NCBI RefSeq assembly: GCF_003044185.1
Contig: NZ_PYYB01000005.1
Coordinates: 62,001 to 126,000, forward strand
Length of the DNA: 64,000 bases
Source of the DNA: Paraconexibacter algicola
GTDB lineage: Bacteria > Actinomycetota > Thermoleophilia > Solirubrobacterales > Solirubrobacteraceae
Direction of reading: 5' to 3'
Made by a program: the position numbers and the translations under genes. The notes below the pieces were generated by a model. It saw only the letters and a list, made by a program, of their open reading frames with translations. It was not told where the DNA came from and made no database searches. Shown here piece by piece: positions 46,628 through 55,644 of the stretch (positions are counted from its first letter, which is position 1; every line of letters begins with the position of its first letter).

Positions 46628-46638
46628 AGGCCCTGATC

Positions 46639-47238
46639 ATGACCGCCACCGCCACACCCGCCCGCCTGAAGGTCCGCTACGAGCAGGAGATCAAGCCGGC
46701 GCTCATCGAGCGCTTCGGCTACTCCTCCTCGATGCAGGCCCCGAAGCTCGTCAAGGTGACCCTGAACATGGGTCTCGGCGAGCACAAGCAGGACTCGAAG
46801 GTCTTCGAGCAGGCCATGGAGCAGCTCGGCACGATCGCCGGCCAGAAGCCGAACGTCCGCCGCGCCCGCAAGTCCATCGCCGCGTTCAAGCTCCGCGAGG
46901 AGATGCCCGTCGGCGCCAGCGTCACCCTCCGCGGTGCGCGCGCCTACGAGTTCATCGACCGCCTGTGCTCCGTCGCGCTCCCGCGCGTCCGCGACTTCCG
47001 CGGCCTGAAGCCCACCTCCTTCGACGGCATGGGGAACTACTCCATGGGCGTCAAGGAGCAGATCATCTTCCCCGAGATCGACTACGACGCCGTCGACCAG
47101 GTCCGCGGTCTGGACATCACGTTCACGACCACCGCGAAGACCGACGAGGAGTGCTACGCGCTGCTCGAGGCGTTCGGCATGCCGTTCTCGAAGGAGAACA
47201 ACAAGTACATCCCCGCCGATCAGTCCGAGGAGGCCTGA
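46639..47238 (+). CDS. rplE: 50S ribosomal protein L5
   Basis: 199 aa, with about 15 residues more than E. coli L5 at the N-terminus ([20 protein letters not shown]). Binds 5S rRNA and contacts the P-site tRNA. Conserved [36 protein letters not shown] and [17 protein letters not shown]. Confidence 0.98.
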   Translation: MTATATPARLKVRYEQEIKPALIERFGYSSSMQAPKLVKVTLNMGLGEHKQDSKVFEQAMEQLGTIAGQKPNVRRARKSIAAFKLREEMPVGASVTLRGARAYEFIDRLCSVALPRVRDFRGLKPTSFDGMGNYSMGVKEQIIFPEIDYDAVDQVRGLDITFTTTAKTDEECYALLEAFGMPFSKENNKYIPADQSEEA

Positions 47239-47243
47239 CGCAC

Positions 47244-47429
47244 ATGGCCAAGACGTCTCAGCGCGTGCGTCAGCAGCGCCCGCAGAAGTACAGCACCCGC
47301 GAGTACACCCGCTGCCGCCGCTGCGGCCGCTCGCGCGCCGTGTACCGCAAGTTCGGGGTGTGCCGCATCTGCCTGCGCGAGCTCGCGCACAACGGCTACA
47401 TCCCCGGCATGACCAAGAGCAGCTGGTAG
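47244..47429 (+). CDS. rpsN: 30S ribosomal protein S14, zinc-binding type
   Basis: 61 aa, the short zinc (Z) form with CRRC and CRIC pairs making one zinc site ([40 protein letters not shown]). The presence of this form in the spc operon is usual for Actinomycetota and Firmicutes. A zinc-free paralogue may exist elsewhere; none is in the window. Confidence 0.98.
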   Translation: MAKTSQRVRQQRPQKYSTREYTRCRRCGRSRAVYRKFGVCRICLRELAHNGYIPGMTKSSW

Positions 47430-47437
47430 GTGCAGAC

Positions 47438-47845
47438 ATGTCGATGACCGACCCCGTCGCCGATTTCCTCACCCGCATCCGCAACGCGATCAACGCGTCG
47501 CACGAGACGGTGGACATCCCGGCGAGCAAGCTCAAGAAGGAGATCGCCCGCGTGCTGAAGGAGCAGGGCTACATCGACGCGTTCAGCGTCGAGGCCCCCA
47601 GCTCCTCGCATCCGGCCGAGCTCATCAAGATCGATCTCAAGTACTCCGACGACCGCCGCTCGGCGATCAGCGGGATCCGCCGGATCTCGCGCCCGGGCCA
47701 GCGCAACTACGTCGGGAACGCGGACATCCCCAAGGTGCAGGGTGGCCTGGGGACCGCGATCGTGTCCACGTCCAAGGGCGTGATGACCGGTCACGACGCG
47801 CGCAAGGCGGGCGTCGGTGGCGAGGTCGTCGCGTACGTCTGGTAG
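47438..47845 (+). CDS. rpsH: 30S ribosomal protein S8
   Basis: 135 aa. Central 16S rRNA binder; the spc-operon autorepressor in E. coli. [39 protein letters not shown] and the C-terminal [20 protein letters not shown]. 8 bp after rpsN. Confidence 0.98.
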   Translation: MSMTDPVADFLTRIRNAINASHETVDIPASKLKKEIARVLKEQGYIDAFSVEAPSSSHPAELIKIDLKYSDDRRSAISGIRRISRPGQRNYVGNADIPKVQGGLGTAIVSTSKGVMTGHDARKAGVGGEVVAYVW

Positions 47846-47850
47846 GCAGC

Positions 47851-48384
47851 ATGTCCCGTATCGGCCGTAAGCCCATCCCCGTCCCCGCCGGCGTCACCGT
47901 CGGCATCCAGCCCGAGCTCGTGACCGTCAACGGTCCCAAGGGCGAGCTCAGCGAGCGCATCCATCGCGACATGACCGTCGCGCAGGAGGGCGAGGAGCTC
48001 CTCGTCACGCGCCCCACGGACCGCGGTGAGCACCGTGCCCTGCACGGCCTGACCCGTTCCCTCGTCGCCAACATGGTCGAGGGCGTCACCGAGGGCTTCA
48101 GCAAGACGCTGGAGATCCAGGGTGTCGGCTACCGCGCCGTGATGAAGGGCAAGGACCTCGAGCTGGCCCTCGGCTACTCGCACCCCGTCCCGGTCCCCGC
48201 GCCGGACGGCATCGAGTTCGAGGTGCCGCAGCCCACGCGCGTCATCGTGAAGGGCATCTCCAAGCAGCTGGTCGGCGAGACCGCTGCGTACATCCGGAAG
48301 CAGCGGCCGCCGGAGCCCTACAAGGGCAAGGGCATCCGCTACGAGGGCGAGTACGTCGCCCGGAAGGTTGGTAAGCGCGCATGA
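47851..48384 (+). CDS. rplF: 50S ribosomal protein L6
   Basis: 177 aa. Two related domains. [40 protein letters not shown] and the sarcin-ricin-loop contact near [19 protein letters not shown]. Overlaps rplR by 4 bp (ATGA). Confidence 0.98.
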   Translation: MSRIGRKPIPVPAGVTVGIQPELVTVNGPKGELSERIHRDMTVAQEGEELLVTRPTDRGEHRALHGLTRSLVANMVEGVTEGFSKTLEIQGVGYRAVMKGKDLELALGYSHPVPVPAPDGIEFEVPQPTRVIVKGISKQLVGETAAYIRKQRPPEPYKGKGIRYEGEYVARKVGKRA

Positions 48385-48734
48385 GCGTCAAGACCAAGGC
48401 CCAGGCGCGCCTCAAGCGCCGCCGCCGCGTCCGCGCGAAGGTCTCCGGCACGCCGGAGCGCCCGCGCGTGTCCGTGTTCCGCTCCAACAAGGGCATCGCC
48501 GCCCAGCTCGTCGACGACCTCGCCGGGCACACGCTCGCGTCCGTGTCGTGGACCGAGGCCGAGCTGCGGAACCTGCCGCCCAAGGAGCAGGCGGAGAAGG
48601 CCGGCAAGCTGCTCGCCGAGCGCGCGAAGGCCAAGGGCGTGGAGTCCGCGGTCTTCGACCGTGGCGGCTACCAGTTCCACGGAAACGTCAAGGCGTTCGC
48701 CGACGGCGTCCGCGAGGGGGGCCTGGCCGTCTAG
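48381..48734 (+). CDS. rplR: 50S ribosomal protein L18
   Basis: 117 aa, 5S rRNA-binding. Arg-rich N-terminus ([20 protein letters not shown]), then [20 protein letters not shown], and [20 protein letters not shown] near the end. Typical length. Confidence 0.98.
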   Translation: MSVKTKAQARLKRRRRVRAKVSGTPERPRVSVFRSNKGIAAQLVDDLAGHTLASVSWTEAELRNLPPKEQAEKAGKLLAERAKAKGVESAVFDRGGYQFHGNVKAFADGVREGGLAV

Positions 48735-48758
48735 GCCGGGCACCAGCAAAGGATTTTC

Positions 48759-49393
<635 letters not shown>

Positions 49394-49397
<4 letters not shown>

Positions 49398-49573
49398 GCA
49401 CCCTGAAGGCCACCCAGTTCAAGAGCAAGAACGGCTCGGACAAGAGCCAGCTCGACGCCCTGCGCACCCTCGGGCTGCGCAAGATCGGGCAGACCGTCGA
49501 AGTCGAGGACACGCCCCAGGCGCGCGGGAACCTGCACAAGGTCCGCCACCTGGTGCGCGTCGAGGAGTCGTAA
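49394..49573 (+). CDS. rpmD: 50S ribosomal protein L30
   Basis: 59 aa, GTG start in a GTGA overlap with rps[21 protein letters not shown], then [20 protein letters not shown] and [11 protein letters not shown] match the short bacterial L30. Confidence 0.96.
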
Positions 49574-49576
49574 GCC

Positions 49577-50095
49577 ATGGCCGCGAAGAAGAAGCCGGTG
49601 GAGGAGCTGTCCGCGGAGGACGTCGCGCTCCACACCCTCAAGCCCGCCCCGGGCAGCCGCAAGAAGCGCAAGCGCGTCGGCCGTGGGCACGGCTCCGGCA
49701 TGGGCAAGACCTCCGGCCGCGGCCACAAGGGCGCGGGCTCGCGCTCGGGCGCCAAGGACCGCGCGCGGTTCGAGGGCGGCCAGATGCCGATCCACATGCG
49801 GCTGCGCAAGCTGCGCGGCCCGCACATGAAGAAGTCGATGCCGTTCGAGCCGTTCCGCACGCAGACGCAGGGCGTGAACATCGGCGAGCTCGAGCGTCGC
49901 TACGACGCGGGCACCGAGGTCACCCCGGAGCTGCTGGCGAAGGCCGGCCTCGCCCAGGCGAAGGACGTGCCGGTGAAGATCCTCGCCAAGGGGACCATCA
50001 CCAAGCCGATGACCGTGCACGCGCACAAGTTCTCGGGCGCCGCCAAGGAGGCCATCGAGGCCGCCGGCGGCACCGTCGTCGTCATCGAGTCCTAG
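49577..50095 (+). CDS. rplO: 50S ribosomal protein L15
   Basis: 172 aa. Gly-rich N-terminal extension (SRKKRKRVGRGHGSGMGKTS, GRGHKGAGSRSGAKDRARFE) and the C-terminal domain ending KEAIEAAGGTVVVIES. About 20 residues (MAAKKKPVEELSAEDVALH) precede the usual start HTLKPAPGSRK. Last gene of the block; secY normally follows directly but here lies 5.5 kb away. Confidence 0.97.
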   Translation: MAAKKKPVEELSAEDVALHTLKPAPGSRKKRKRVGRGHGSGMGKTSGRGHKGAGSRSGAKDRARFEGGQMPIHMRLRKLRGPHMKKSMPFEPFRTQTQGVNIGELERRYDAGTEVTPELLAKAGLAQAKDVPVKILAKGTITKPMTVHAHKFSGAAKEAIEAAGGTVVVIES

Positions 50096-50119
50096 CCGGA
50101 CCCGACACCACGTCGCGCC

Positions 50120-50151
50120 ACGGGGCGCCGTCCGCAGGGACGGCGCCCCGT
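50120..50151. terminator. Strong terminator between rplO and the convergent glycosyltransferase gene
   Basis: Perfect 14-bp stem ACGGGGCGCCGTCC / GGACGGCGCCCCGT with loop GCAG. It lies 24 nt after the rplO stop and 7 nt after (in its own direction) the reverse-strand gene, so it can serve both strands. Confidence 0.85.
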
Positions 50152-50158
50152 CGTCGTC

Positions 50159-51601
50159 TCAGCACCGCGTGTAGATCGCGAACCGACGGCCCGGGCTGCG
50201 GCCGCGGAACCGCAGCTCCGACGGCACCCGCTGTGTCACCGTGGCCGGTGCCCCGACCCCCGCGGTGAACGACCCGTAGGCCGCGTTGTGCAGCAGCCGG
50301 AAGCCCTGGGGGAGCAGCACCACGCCGGGGCGACGGCGCTCGTCGAGGTCGCTGCGGGCGATCACCCGGTCCTCGTGACCGCCGACGAGCCAGCGCGTCA
50401 CCGGCAGGAGCTTGTGGGTCGGCACCGCGATCGGTCCGCAGGCGCGAGCGCGGCGGACCGCGGGGGTCCGCAGCGCGGCGGCGAGGTCGCGCTCGACCGC
50501 CACGCGGAAGCGCAGCTCCGACGCCGCGGAGGCCGGGTGCAGGCGCGTCGCCAGGAGGCCGCCCGCCGTCGCGAGGACCGCGACGGCGGCCAGCGCGACC
50601 CCACGCCGCGCGGCGAGGACCAGTCGGCCGCCGGTCGCGACGAGGTGCCCGGCGTAGACCAGCAGCACCACGGCGAGCACCGCCGCGTATCGGGGCACCT
50701 GCGCGGACACGCCGCCGACAACCAGGGCGCAGAAGGTCAGCAGCCCCAGTGCGCCCGTCCCGAGGAGCACGAGGTCCGTGCGCGACGGGGATCCGCGGCG
50801 CAGCGCGAGCACCAGACCGGCGAGCCCGGCCGCGAGGACCGGCGGCTTGAGCACCTCGCGCAGCGCGCCGTACACCGACTCCGGCAGGTGCAGCAGCCCG
50901 CGCGTGCGCCCGAGGTCGCTGGCCGCGTCGGTGGTGTACGTGAACGAGAACAGCGGGTTCCCCGTGACCACCAGGTCGGTCAGAGCCCACAGGACGGGTG
51001 CGAGGGCGACGAGCACGCCGCGGCGCACGATCGCCGCGGGCGGACCGCCGAGCCACAGCGCGTAGGCGCCCGCCATCACCCACGCCTCGGGGCGCAGCAG
51101 GCCCGCGGCCACCAGCAGCACCCAGACGATCCCGCCGCGGCGTGGCCGCTCCGCCTCGAGCGCCGCGGCCCAGATCACCAGGGCCACGAACGGGACGTCG
51201 AGGAAGCCGAAGGCCGCGTAGAACCCGAAGTTCAGCCGTGTCAGCAGGAGGCCGGCGGCGACCACCCCCGCGGCCGGTCCGAACACGCGCGCCCCGAGCC
51301 GGTACGTCCCGACCGCCAGGGCGACCAGCGCGAGCACGGTCACGAGGGTCATGCCGCGGCCCGCCTGCTCGCCGAGCGGGGCGAGCAGCACCGAGAGGGC
51401 CAGCCACAGCGGATGCTCCGTCGGCGCGTGGAAGCCGTCGAAGGCCGGCATGCGCCCGGCGAGCACGTCGCGGCCCCAGACCAGCGAGGCGAGCGAGTCG
51501 TAGGTGGGCGCCACCGGGTAGCGGATCCACGCCCACGCCGCCAGCACGAGCAGGGCGGCCGACGCGAGCACCGGGGCGGCCCGTGCCGCCCGGGCGCTCA
51601 A
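50159..51601 (-). CDS. Polytopic GT-C/GT39-like glycosyltransferase
   Basis: About 480 aa. The likely start is a TTG overlapping the stop of the upstream methyltransferase gene (TTGA); a later GTG is possible. About ten hydrophobic helices; the first outer loop holds YDSLASLVWGRDVLAGRMPA, then FHAPTEHPLWLALS, resembling polyprenyl-phosphate-dependent mannosyl/arabinosyl transferases. Helical hydrophobic repeats include VLASAALLVLAAWAWI and VVAAGLLLTRLNFGFYAAFG. The C-terminal soluble part contains ACGPIAVPTHKLLPV. Acceptor and donor unknown; co-transcribed with the methyltransferase. Confidence 0.75.
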   Translation of the reverse strand: MSARAARAAPVLASAALLVLAAWAWIRYPVAPTYDSLASLVWGRDVLAGRMPAFDGFHAPTEHPLWLALSVLLAPLGEQAGRGMTLVTVLALVALAVGTYRLGARVFGPAAGVVAAGLLLTRLNFGFYAAFGFLDVPFVALVIWAAALEAERPRRGGIVWVLLVAAGLLRPEAWVMAGAYALWLGGPPAAIVRRGVLVALAPVLWALTDLVVTGNPLFSFTYTTDAASDLGRTRGLLHLPESVYGALREVLKPPVLAAGLAGLVLALRRGSPSRTDLVLLGTGALGLLTFCALVVGGVSAQVPRYAAVLAVVLLVYAGHLVATGGRLVLAARRGVALAAVAVLATAGGLLATRLHPASAASELRFRVAVERDLAAALRTPAVRRARACGPIAVPTHKLLPVTRWLVGGHEDRVIARSDLDERRRPGVVLLPQGFRLLHNAAYGSFTAGVGAPATVTQRVPSELRFRGRSPGRRFAIYTRC

Positions 51602-52212
51602 CGCGCGAGGACGCGCCCCAGCGTCCACGGGAAGGCGCTGCGCAGCTCGACGAGCCGGCCGTGGCCGGCCAGCAGGCGCGACGCGTCGGCACGCGAGAAG
51701 TGGTGGACGTGGCCCGGGGTGTTGCCCAGCCGTCGCAGGTGCGCGCCACGCGCGACGTTGAGGATCCGCCAGAGCGGCTCGCGGGGCACGGTCACGACGA
51801 TGCCCGCGCGGCTCACCCGCAGCGCCTCGCGCAGCGCCGCGTCGGCGTCGGGGACCAGCTGGAGCATCTCGACGAGGCAGACGAGGTCGAAGGACCCGTC
51901 GTCGAACGGCAGGCGGGTCGCGTCGCCGGTGACGAACTCGAGGTCCGGGCGCGCCGCCCAGTGCGGACGCAGCTTCGGCACGTCCAGATCGAGTCCGACC
52001 GCCCGCTCGACCCCGGGCAGCGCGGCGAGGTGCGCGGTGACCACGCCCTCGCCGCAGCCGACCTCGAGCACGGTCCGCGGGGCGGCCGGGACCACGAGCC
52101 CGTCGAACGCCGTCCAGAAGCCGCGCAGCATCCGCCGCACGAGCGGATTCCGTGACCCGTACTTGTCGTACGCGTTCCCGGAGTACGTGTCCGGTATCGA
52201 TCCTTCCGTCAT
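51598..52212 (-). CDS. Class I SAM-dependent methyltransferase
   Basis: 204 aa. Rossmann motif I is VLEVGCGEGVVTAHLA, motif II region VGLDLDVPKLRP, GDATRLPFDDGSFDLVCLVE around motif III/IV, and a post-motif LREALRVSRAGIVVTVPREP. This is the methyltransf_11/25 type that acts on small molecules, lipids or sugars. Overlaps the glycosyltransferase start by 4 bp and is divergent from an NAD-epimerase, 27 bp away. Substrate unknown. Confidence 0.85.
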   Translation of the reverse strand: MTEGSIPDTYSGNAYDKYGSRNPLVRRMLRGFWTAFDGLVVPAAPRTVLEVGCGEGVVTAHLAALPGVERAVGLDLDVPKLRPHWAARPDLEFVTGDATRLPFDDGSFDLVCLVEMLQLVPDADAALREALRVSRAGIVVTVPREPLWRILNVARGAHLRRLGNTPGHVHHFSRADASRLLAGHGRLVELRSAFPWTLGRVLAR

Positions 52213-52239
52213 CGCCGCGATGATGGCACCATCTGCGCC

Positions 52240-53190
52240 GTGGGTCGCGCATTGCTGATCGGGGGCGCGGGCTTCATCGGTGCGCACCTCGCCCGTGAGC
52301 TCGTGTCCCGCTCCACCGCGGTCGCCGTCCTGGACGCCGACCGCGACTACCGGCCCGGCGGCGACGCCGCGGCCGCCGCGACGCGCGCCTGGCGTCGACG
52401 ATCCCTCCTGGCGGACGTCGACGTCCGCCGCGGCGACGCCGCCGACCCGCTGCTCCTCGCCGGGCTGCTGCGGGAGCTGCGCCCGGACGTGGTGGTGCAC
52501 CTCGCCAACCTGCCGCTCGCCGCGGTCGCCGCCCGCGATCCGGACCTCGCGCGGACGGCGATCGTCGACGTGACCGCCACCGTCGCGCGCGCCGTCGTCG
52601 CAGACACCGGACGGCCGCGCCTGGTGTACGTCTCGTCGAGCATGGTCTACGGGGACTTCGTGCACGACCCGCAGCCCGAGGACGCGATCCTGCGGCCGCT
52701 GGAGCCGTACGGGCGCGCGAAGCTCCTCGCCGAGCAGCTCGTGCGGGCCGCGCCGGTGCCGTGGACGATCGTGCGCCCCTCGGCCGTCTACGGGCCGGGA
52801 GACGCAGGCGGGCGGGTCCTGCAGCGGCTCGTCGACGCGGCACGGTCGGGGACGCCCTTCACGCTGCGGGCGGATCCGCGCACGCGCCTGGACTTCACGT
52901 GGGTGGAGGACCTCGCGGTGGGCATCGCGGACGCCGCGGCGAGCACCGCGGCGGTGGGGGAGACCCTGAACCTCACCGCCGGCCGCAGCCGCTCCCTCGC
53001 GGAGGCGATCGCGGCGATCCGCGACCTCGGCCACGACCTGGAGGTCCGCACCGCCCCCGGCGGGCGCCGGGTGCCGCGTCGCGGGACGCTCGACATCGGA
53101 CGTGCCCGCGCGCTCCTCGGGTTCGCTCCGACGCACGCGCTCGAGGACGGCCTGTACCGCTACCTGCGTCACGCGGAGCTCGTCGCGTGA
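52240..53190 (+). CDS. NAD-dependent epimerase/dehydratase (extended SDR)
   Basis: 316 aa, GTG start. N-terminal NAD motif LLIGGAGFIGAHLARELVSR, catalytic Ser in VYVSSSMVYGDFV, and the YxxxK pair in EPYGRAKLLAEQL. RPSAVYGPGD and LDFTWVEDLAVGIADAA are family features. Probably a nucleotide-sugar epimerase or dehydratase. Overlaps the DegT-type gene by 4 bp (GTGA), which suggests they build one modified sugar. Confidence 0.88.
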   Translation: MGRALLIGGAGFIGAHLARELVSRSTAVAVLDADRDYRPGGDAAAAATRAWRRRSLLADVDVRRGDAADPLLLAGLLRELRPDVVVHLANLPLAAVAARDPDLARTAIVDVTATVARAVVADTGRPRLVYVSSSMVYGDFVHDPQPEDAILRPLEPYGRAKLLAEQLVRAAPVPWTIVRPSAVYGPGDAGGRVLQRLVDAARSGTPFTLRADPRTRLDFTWVEDLAVGIADAAASTAAVGETLNLTAGRSRSLAEAIAAIRDLGHDLEVRTAPGGRRVPRRGTLDIGRARALLGFAPTHALEDGLYRYLRHAELVA

Positions 53191-54275
53191 CCCGGGTCCC
53201 GTTCTTCGCCGGCGCGCGCACCTGGGCCGAGCACGGTGCGCGCCACCTGGAGCTGATCGGTGCCGCGCTGGCGGATGGCCGTGCACTCCAGGCGCCCGCG
53301 GTCGCCGCGTTCGAGACCGCGCTCGCCGACGCCTGCGGTCGCGAGCACGCGGTGGCCGTCGGGTCGGGCACGGACGCGCTCGCGTTCGCGCTGCTGGCCG
53401 CCGGTGTCGGTCCGGGAGCGGAGGTCCTGGTCCCCGCGGTGTCGTTCGTGGCGTCGGCCTCGTGCGTGCTGCGCGTCGGCGCCGTGCCGGTCTTCGTCGA
53501 CGTCGACGGGCACGGGCTGCTCGACCTCGACGACGCGGCGCGGGCGCTGTCCCCGCGCACGCGCGCGCTCGTCGCCGTCGACCTCTACGGCCAGCCGGTC
53601 GACGGCGACGCGTTCGAGGTGTTCGCGGCGGCGCACGACCTCGTCCTCGTCGAGGACGTCGCGCAGGCGCTCGGGGCGCACTGGCGGGACCGCCCCGCGG
53701 GGTCCATCGGCGCGGTCGCCTGCTGCTCGTTCGACCCGACGAAGAACGTGTCGGCGCCCGGCAGCGGCGGTGCCGCCCTCTGCGACGACCCGGAGCTGGC
53801 CGCCCGGCTGCGCCGGCTGCGCTGGCACGGCCGCGACGCGGACGGCCTCCACGCCGAGCTCGGCTACAACTCCCAGCTCTCGACCGCCTGCGCGGTCGTG
53901 CTCCACGACAAGCTCGCGCTGACCGCGGGGTGGACCGAGCGTCGTCGCGCGATCGCGGCCGCCTACGACGATGCGCTCGCCGACACCGATGCGCGACCGC
54001 TCGGCGTCGCACCCGGCCGCAGCCACGTGTTCCACAAGTACGTGCTGCGCAGCCCGGACCGCGACGGCCTCCGTGCGCGCCTGGACGACGCCGGGATCGA
54101 CACGCTCGTCCACTATGCCCGGCCGCTGACGCGCCAGCCGCTGTTCGCCGCGGGCCCCGGCGTGCGCCCGTGCCCAGCGGCGGAGCGCCTCTGCTCAGCC
54201 GCGCTGTCGCTGCCGATCCACGCCTACCTGGACGACGACGAGGTCGCCAGGGTCTGCGCGGCCCTCGCCGCGTAG
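53187..54275 (+). CDS. DegT/DnrJ/EryC1-type sugar aminotransferase
   Basis: 362 aa, GTG start. PLP enzyme of the nucleotide-sugar aminotransferase family: GSGTDALAFALLAAGVGPGA (cofactor phosphate site), VPAVSFVASASCVLRVGAVP, the Asp in VLVEDVAQALGAHW, and Schiff-base Lys186 in SFDPTKNVSAPGSGG. The C-terminal substrate-binding end PLTRQPLF and LSLPIHAYLDDDEV is typical. With the upstream SDR it would make an amino-deoxy sugar. Its end overlaps the convergent P450 reading by about 50 bp. Confidence 0.88.
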   Translation: MTRVPFFAGARTWAEHGARHLELIGAALADGRALQAPAVAAFETALADACGREHAVAVGSGTDALAFALLAAGVGPGAEVLVPAVSFVASASCVLRVGAVPVFVDVDGHGLLDLDDAARALSPRTRALVAVDLYGQPVDGDAFEVFAAAHDLVLVEDVAQALGAHWRDRPAGSIGAVACCSFDPTKNVSAPGSGGAALCDDPELAARLRRLRWHGRDADGLHAELGYNSQLSTACAVVLHDKLALTAGWTERRRAIAAAYDDALADTDARPLGVAPGRSHVFHKYVLRSPDRDGLRARLDDAGIDTLVHYARPLTRQPLFAAGPGVRPCPAAERLCSAALSLPIHAYLDDDEVARVCAALAA

Positions 54276-55581
54276 TCGCCGCGGTCGCCCAGCACGACGA
54301 GCCCGCCGCGGGCGGGGGAGACGGTGATGTGCCGGCGCAGCGGCCCCTCGCCGCCGTCGCCGACGGCCTGCACGGTGCGGCGGCGCAGCAGCTCGCGCAG
54401 CACGATCCGCATCTCGAGCATCCGAAGCTCATCCCCAGGCAGCGCCGGCGGCCGCCGCCGAACGGCACGAACGTGTAGGTGCCCGGCGGCCGCTCCAGGA
54501 ACCGCTCCGGCCGGAAGCGGTGCGGCTGCGGATAGATCTCGGGGTCGTGGTGGATGAGGTGGACGTTCGCGGTGATCGCGCACGTGCCCGCCGTGTAGCG
54601 GTGACCGCCGAGCTCGACGTCGCGGTGCACCGCGCGCGGCTGGGCGAAGAGGAGGACCGGGCGCATCCGCAGCCCCTCGTTCAGCACCGCGGTCAGGTAC
54701 GCGTCGTCACCGGCGTCCGCCGCCCGGACCGCCGCCGCGAGCACGTCGGGGGTGCGCGCCAGCCGCTCGAACGTCCACGCCAGCTGCGAGGCGGTCGTCT
54801 CGTGCCCGGCGACGAGCAGCGTCATCAGCTCGTCGGCGATCTCGTCGTCGGCCATCGGCCGCCCGCCACCGGCGTCGCCGTGCCGTGCGCCGAGGAGCAT
54901 CGCAAGGACGTCGTCGCCGTCGTGGTCGCGGTCGGCGCGCCGGGCGCGGATCTCCTCGTGCAGCAGCGCGAGCGCCTCGCGACGGACCCGCAGGAACCGG
55001 CCCCACGGGGAACGCCGGCCGAGATCGCGCTGCAGCGCCGGCAGCATGTTCACGGGCGCCGAGCCACGCTCGAGATAGTCCGTGAGCACGGTCTCGAAGC
55101 GCTCGAGCCGCGGACCGGCGCGCAGGCCGAAGATCGCGCGGAGGATTACCCGCAGCGTCAGCAGCTGCATCCGCGGGTGGAGCGCCACCGGCTCGTCGCG
55201 GGGCAGCTCGTCGACGGCGCGCGCGGTCAGCTCCTCGAGCGCCTCCGTGAGCGCGGTCATGCGGTCGCCGTGGAACGCCGGCAGCATCATCCGCCGCTGC
55301 TCCAGGTGCGCGTCCTCGTCGAGTACCAGCACCGAGTGCGAGCCGAGGATCGGCTCGAGGATCCGGCCGCCCTCCCCGGGGTGCAGCACGTCCGGCGGTG
55401 CCGTGAACAGCTCCTTCACGTGCGCCGGATCGGTCAGGCACACGATCGGGGCGCCGACCTTCAGCCGCAGCGTGAACGTCGGGCCGTACCGCTCCCGGCA
55501 CTCCTCGAACAGCGGGACGGGCGCGCGCAGCCACCGCAACGTCTGGACGAGCGGCGGGGCGGAGGGGCCGGGCGGCAGCAT
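54224..55581 (-). pseudogene. Cytochrome P450 broken by a -1 frameshift after the haem motif
   Basis: From ATG 55581 the frame gives a full P450: MLPPGPSAPPLVQTLRWL, I-helix AGHETTASQ, K-helix NEGLRMRP, the PERF region FRPERFLERP, and haem-ligand loop FVPFGGGRRRCLGMSF. Directly after this, at 54422-54423, the frame changes. The continuation expected for helix L (MLEMRIVLRELLRRRTVQ) is read in another frame and ends at a stop at 54224. One base appears to be missing (TTC GG ATG where TTC GCG ATG would be in frame). Either a recent pseudogene or a sequencing error. Without the shift it would be a complete enzyme of about 450 residues. Confidence 0.85.
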
Positions 55582-55587
55582 CCGCGC

Positions 55588-55593
55588 AGGGTA
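55588..55593 (-). promoter_or_regulatory. Candidate -10 box for a leaderless P450 transcript
   Basis: On the minus strand TACCCT lies 6 nt before the P450 ATG, with no Shine-Dalgarno sequence between. It is back-to-back with the secY -10 box, 37 bp away. Confidence 0.45.
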
Positions 55594-55629
55594 ACGCCGG
55601 GCGGTGGGGCGGCGACAGGGGCGATTCCC

Positions 55630-55635
55630 TACCAT
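55630..55635 (+). promoter_or_regulatory. Candidate -10 box for secY
   Basis: TACCAT ends 9 nt before the secY GTG; no Shine-Dalgarno sequence lies between. It would give secY-adk-map a promoter of their own, which they need because rplO is terminated 5.5 kb upstream. Confidence 0.45.
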
Positions 55636-55644
55636 CCACGGACC

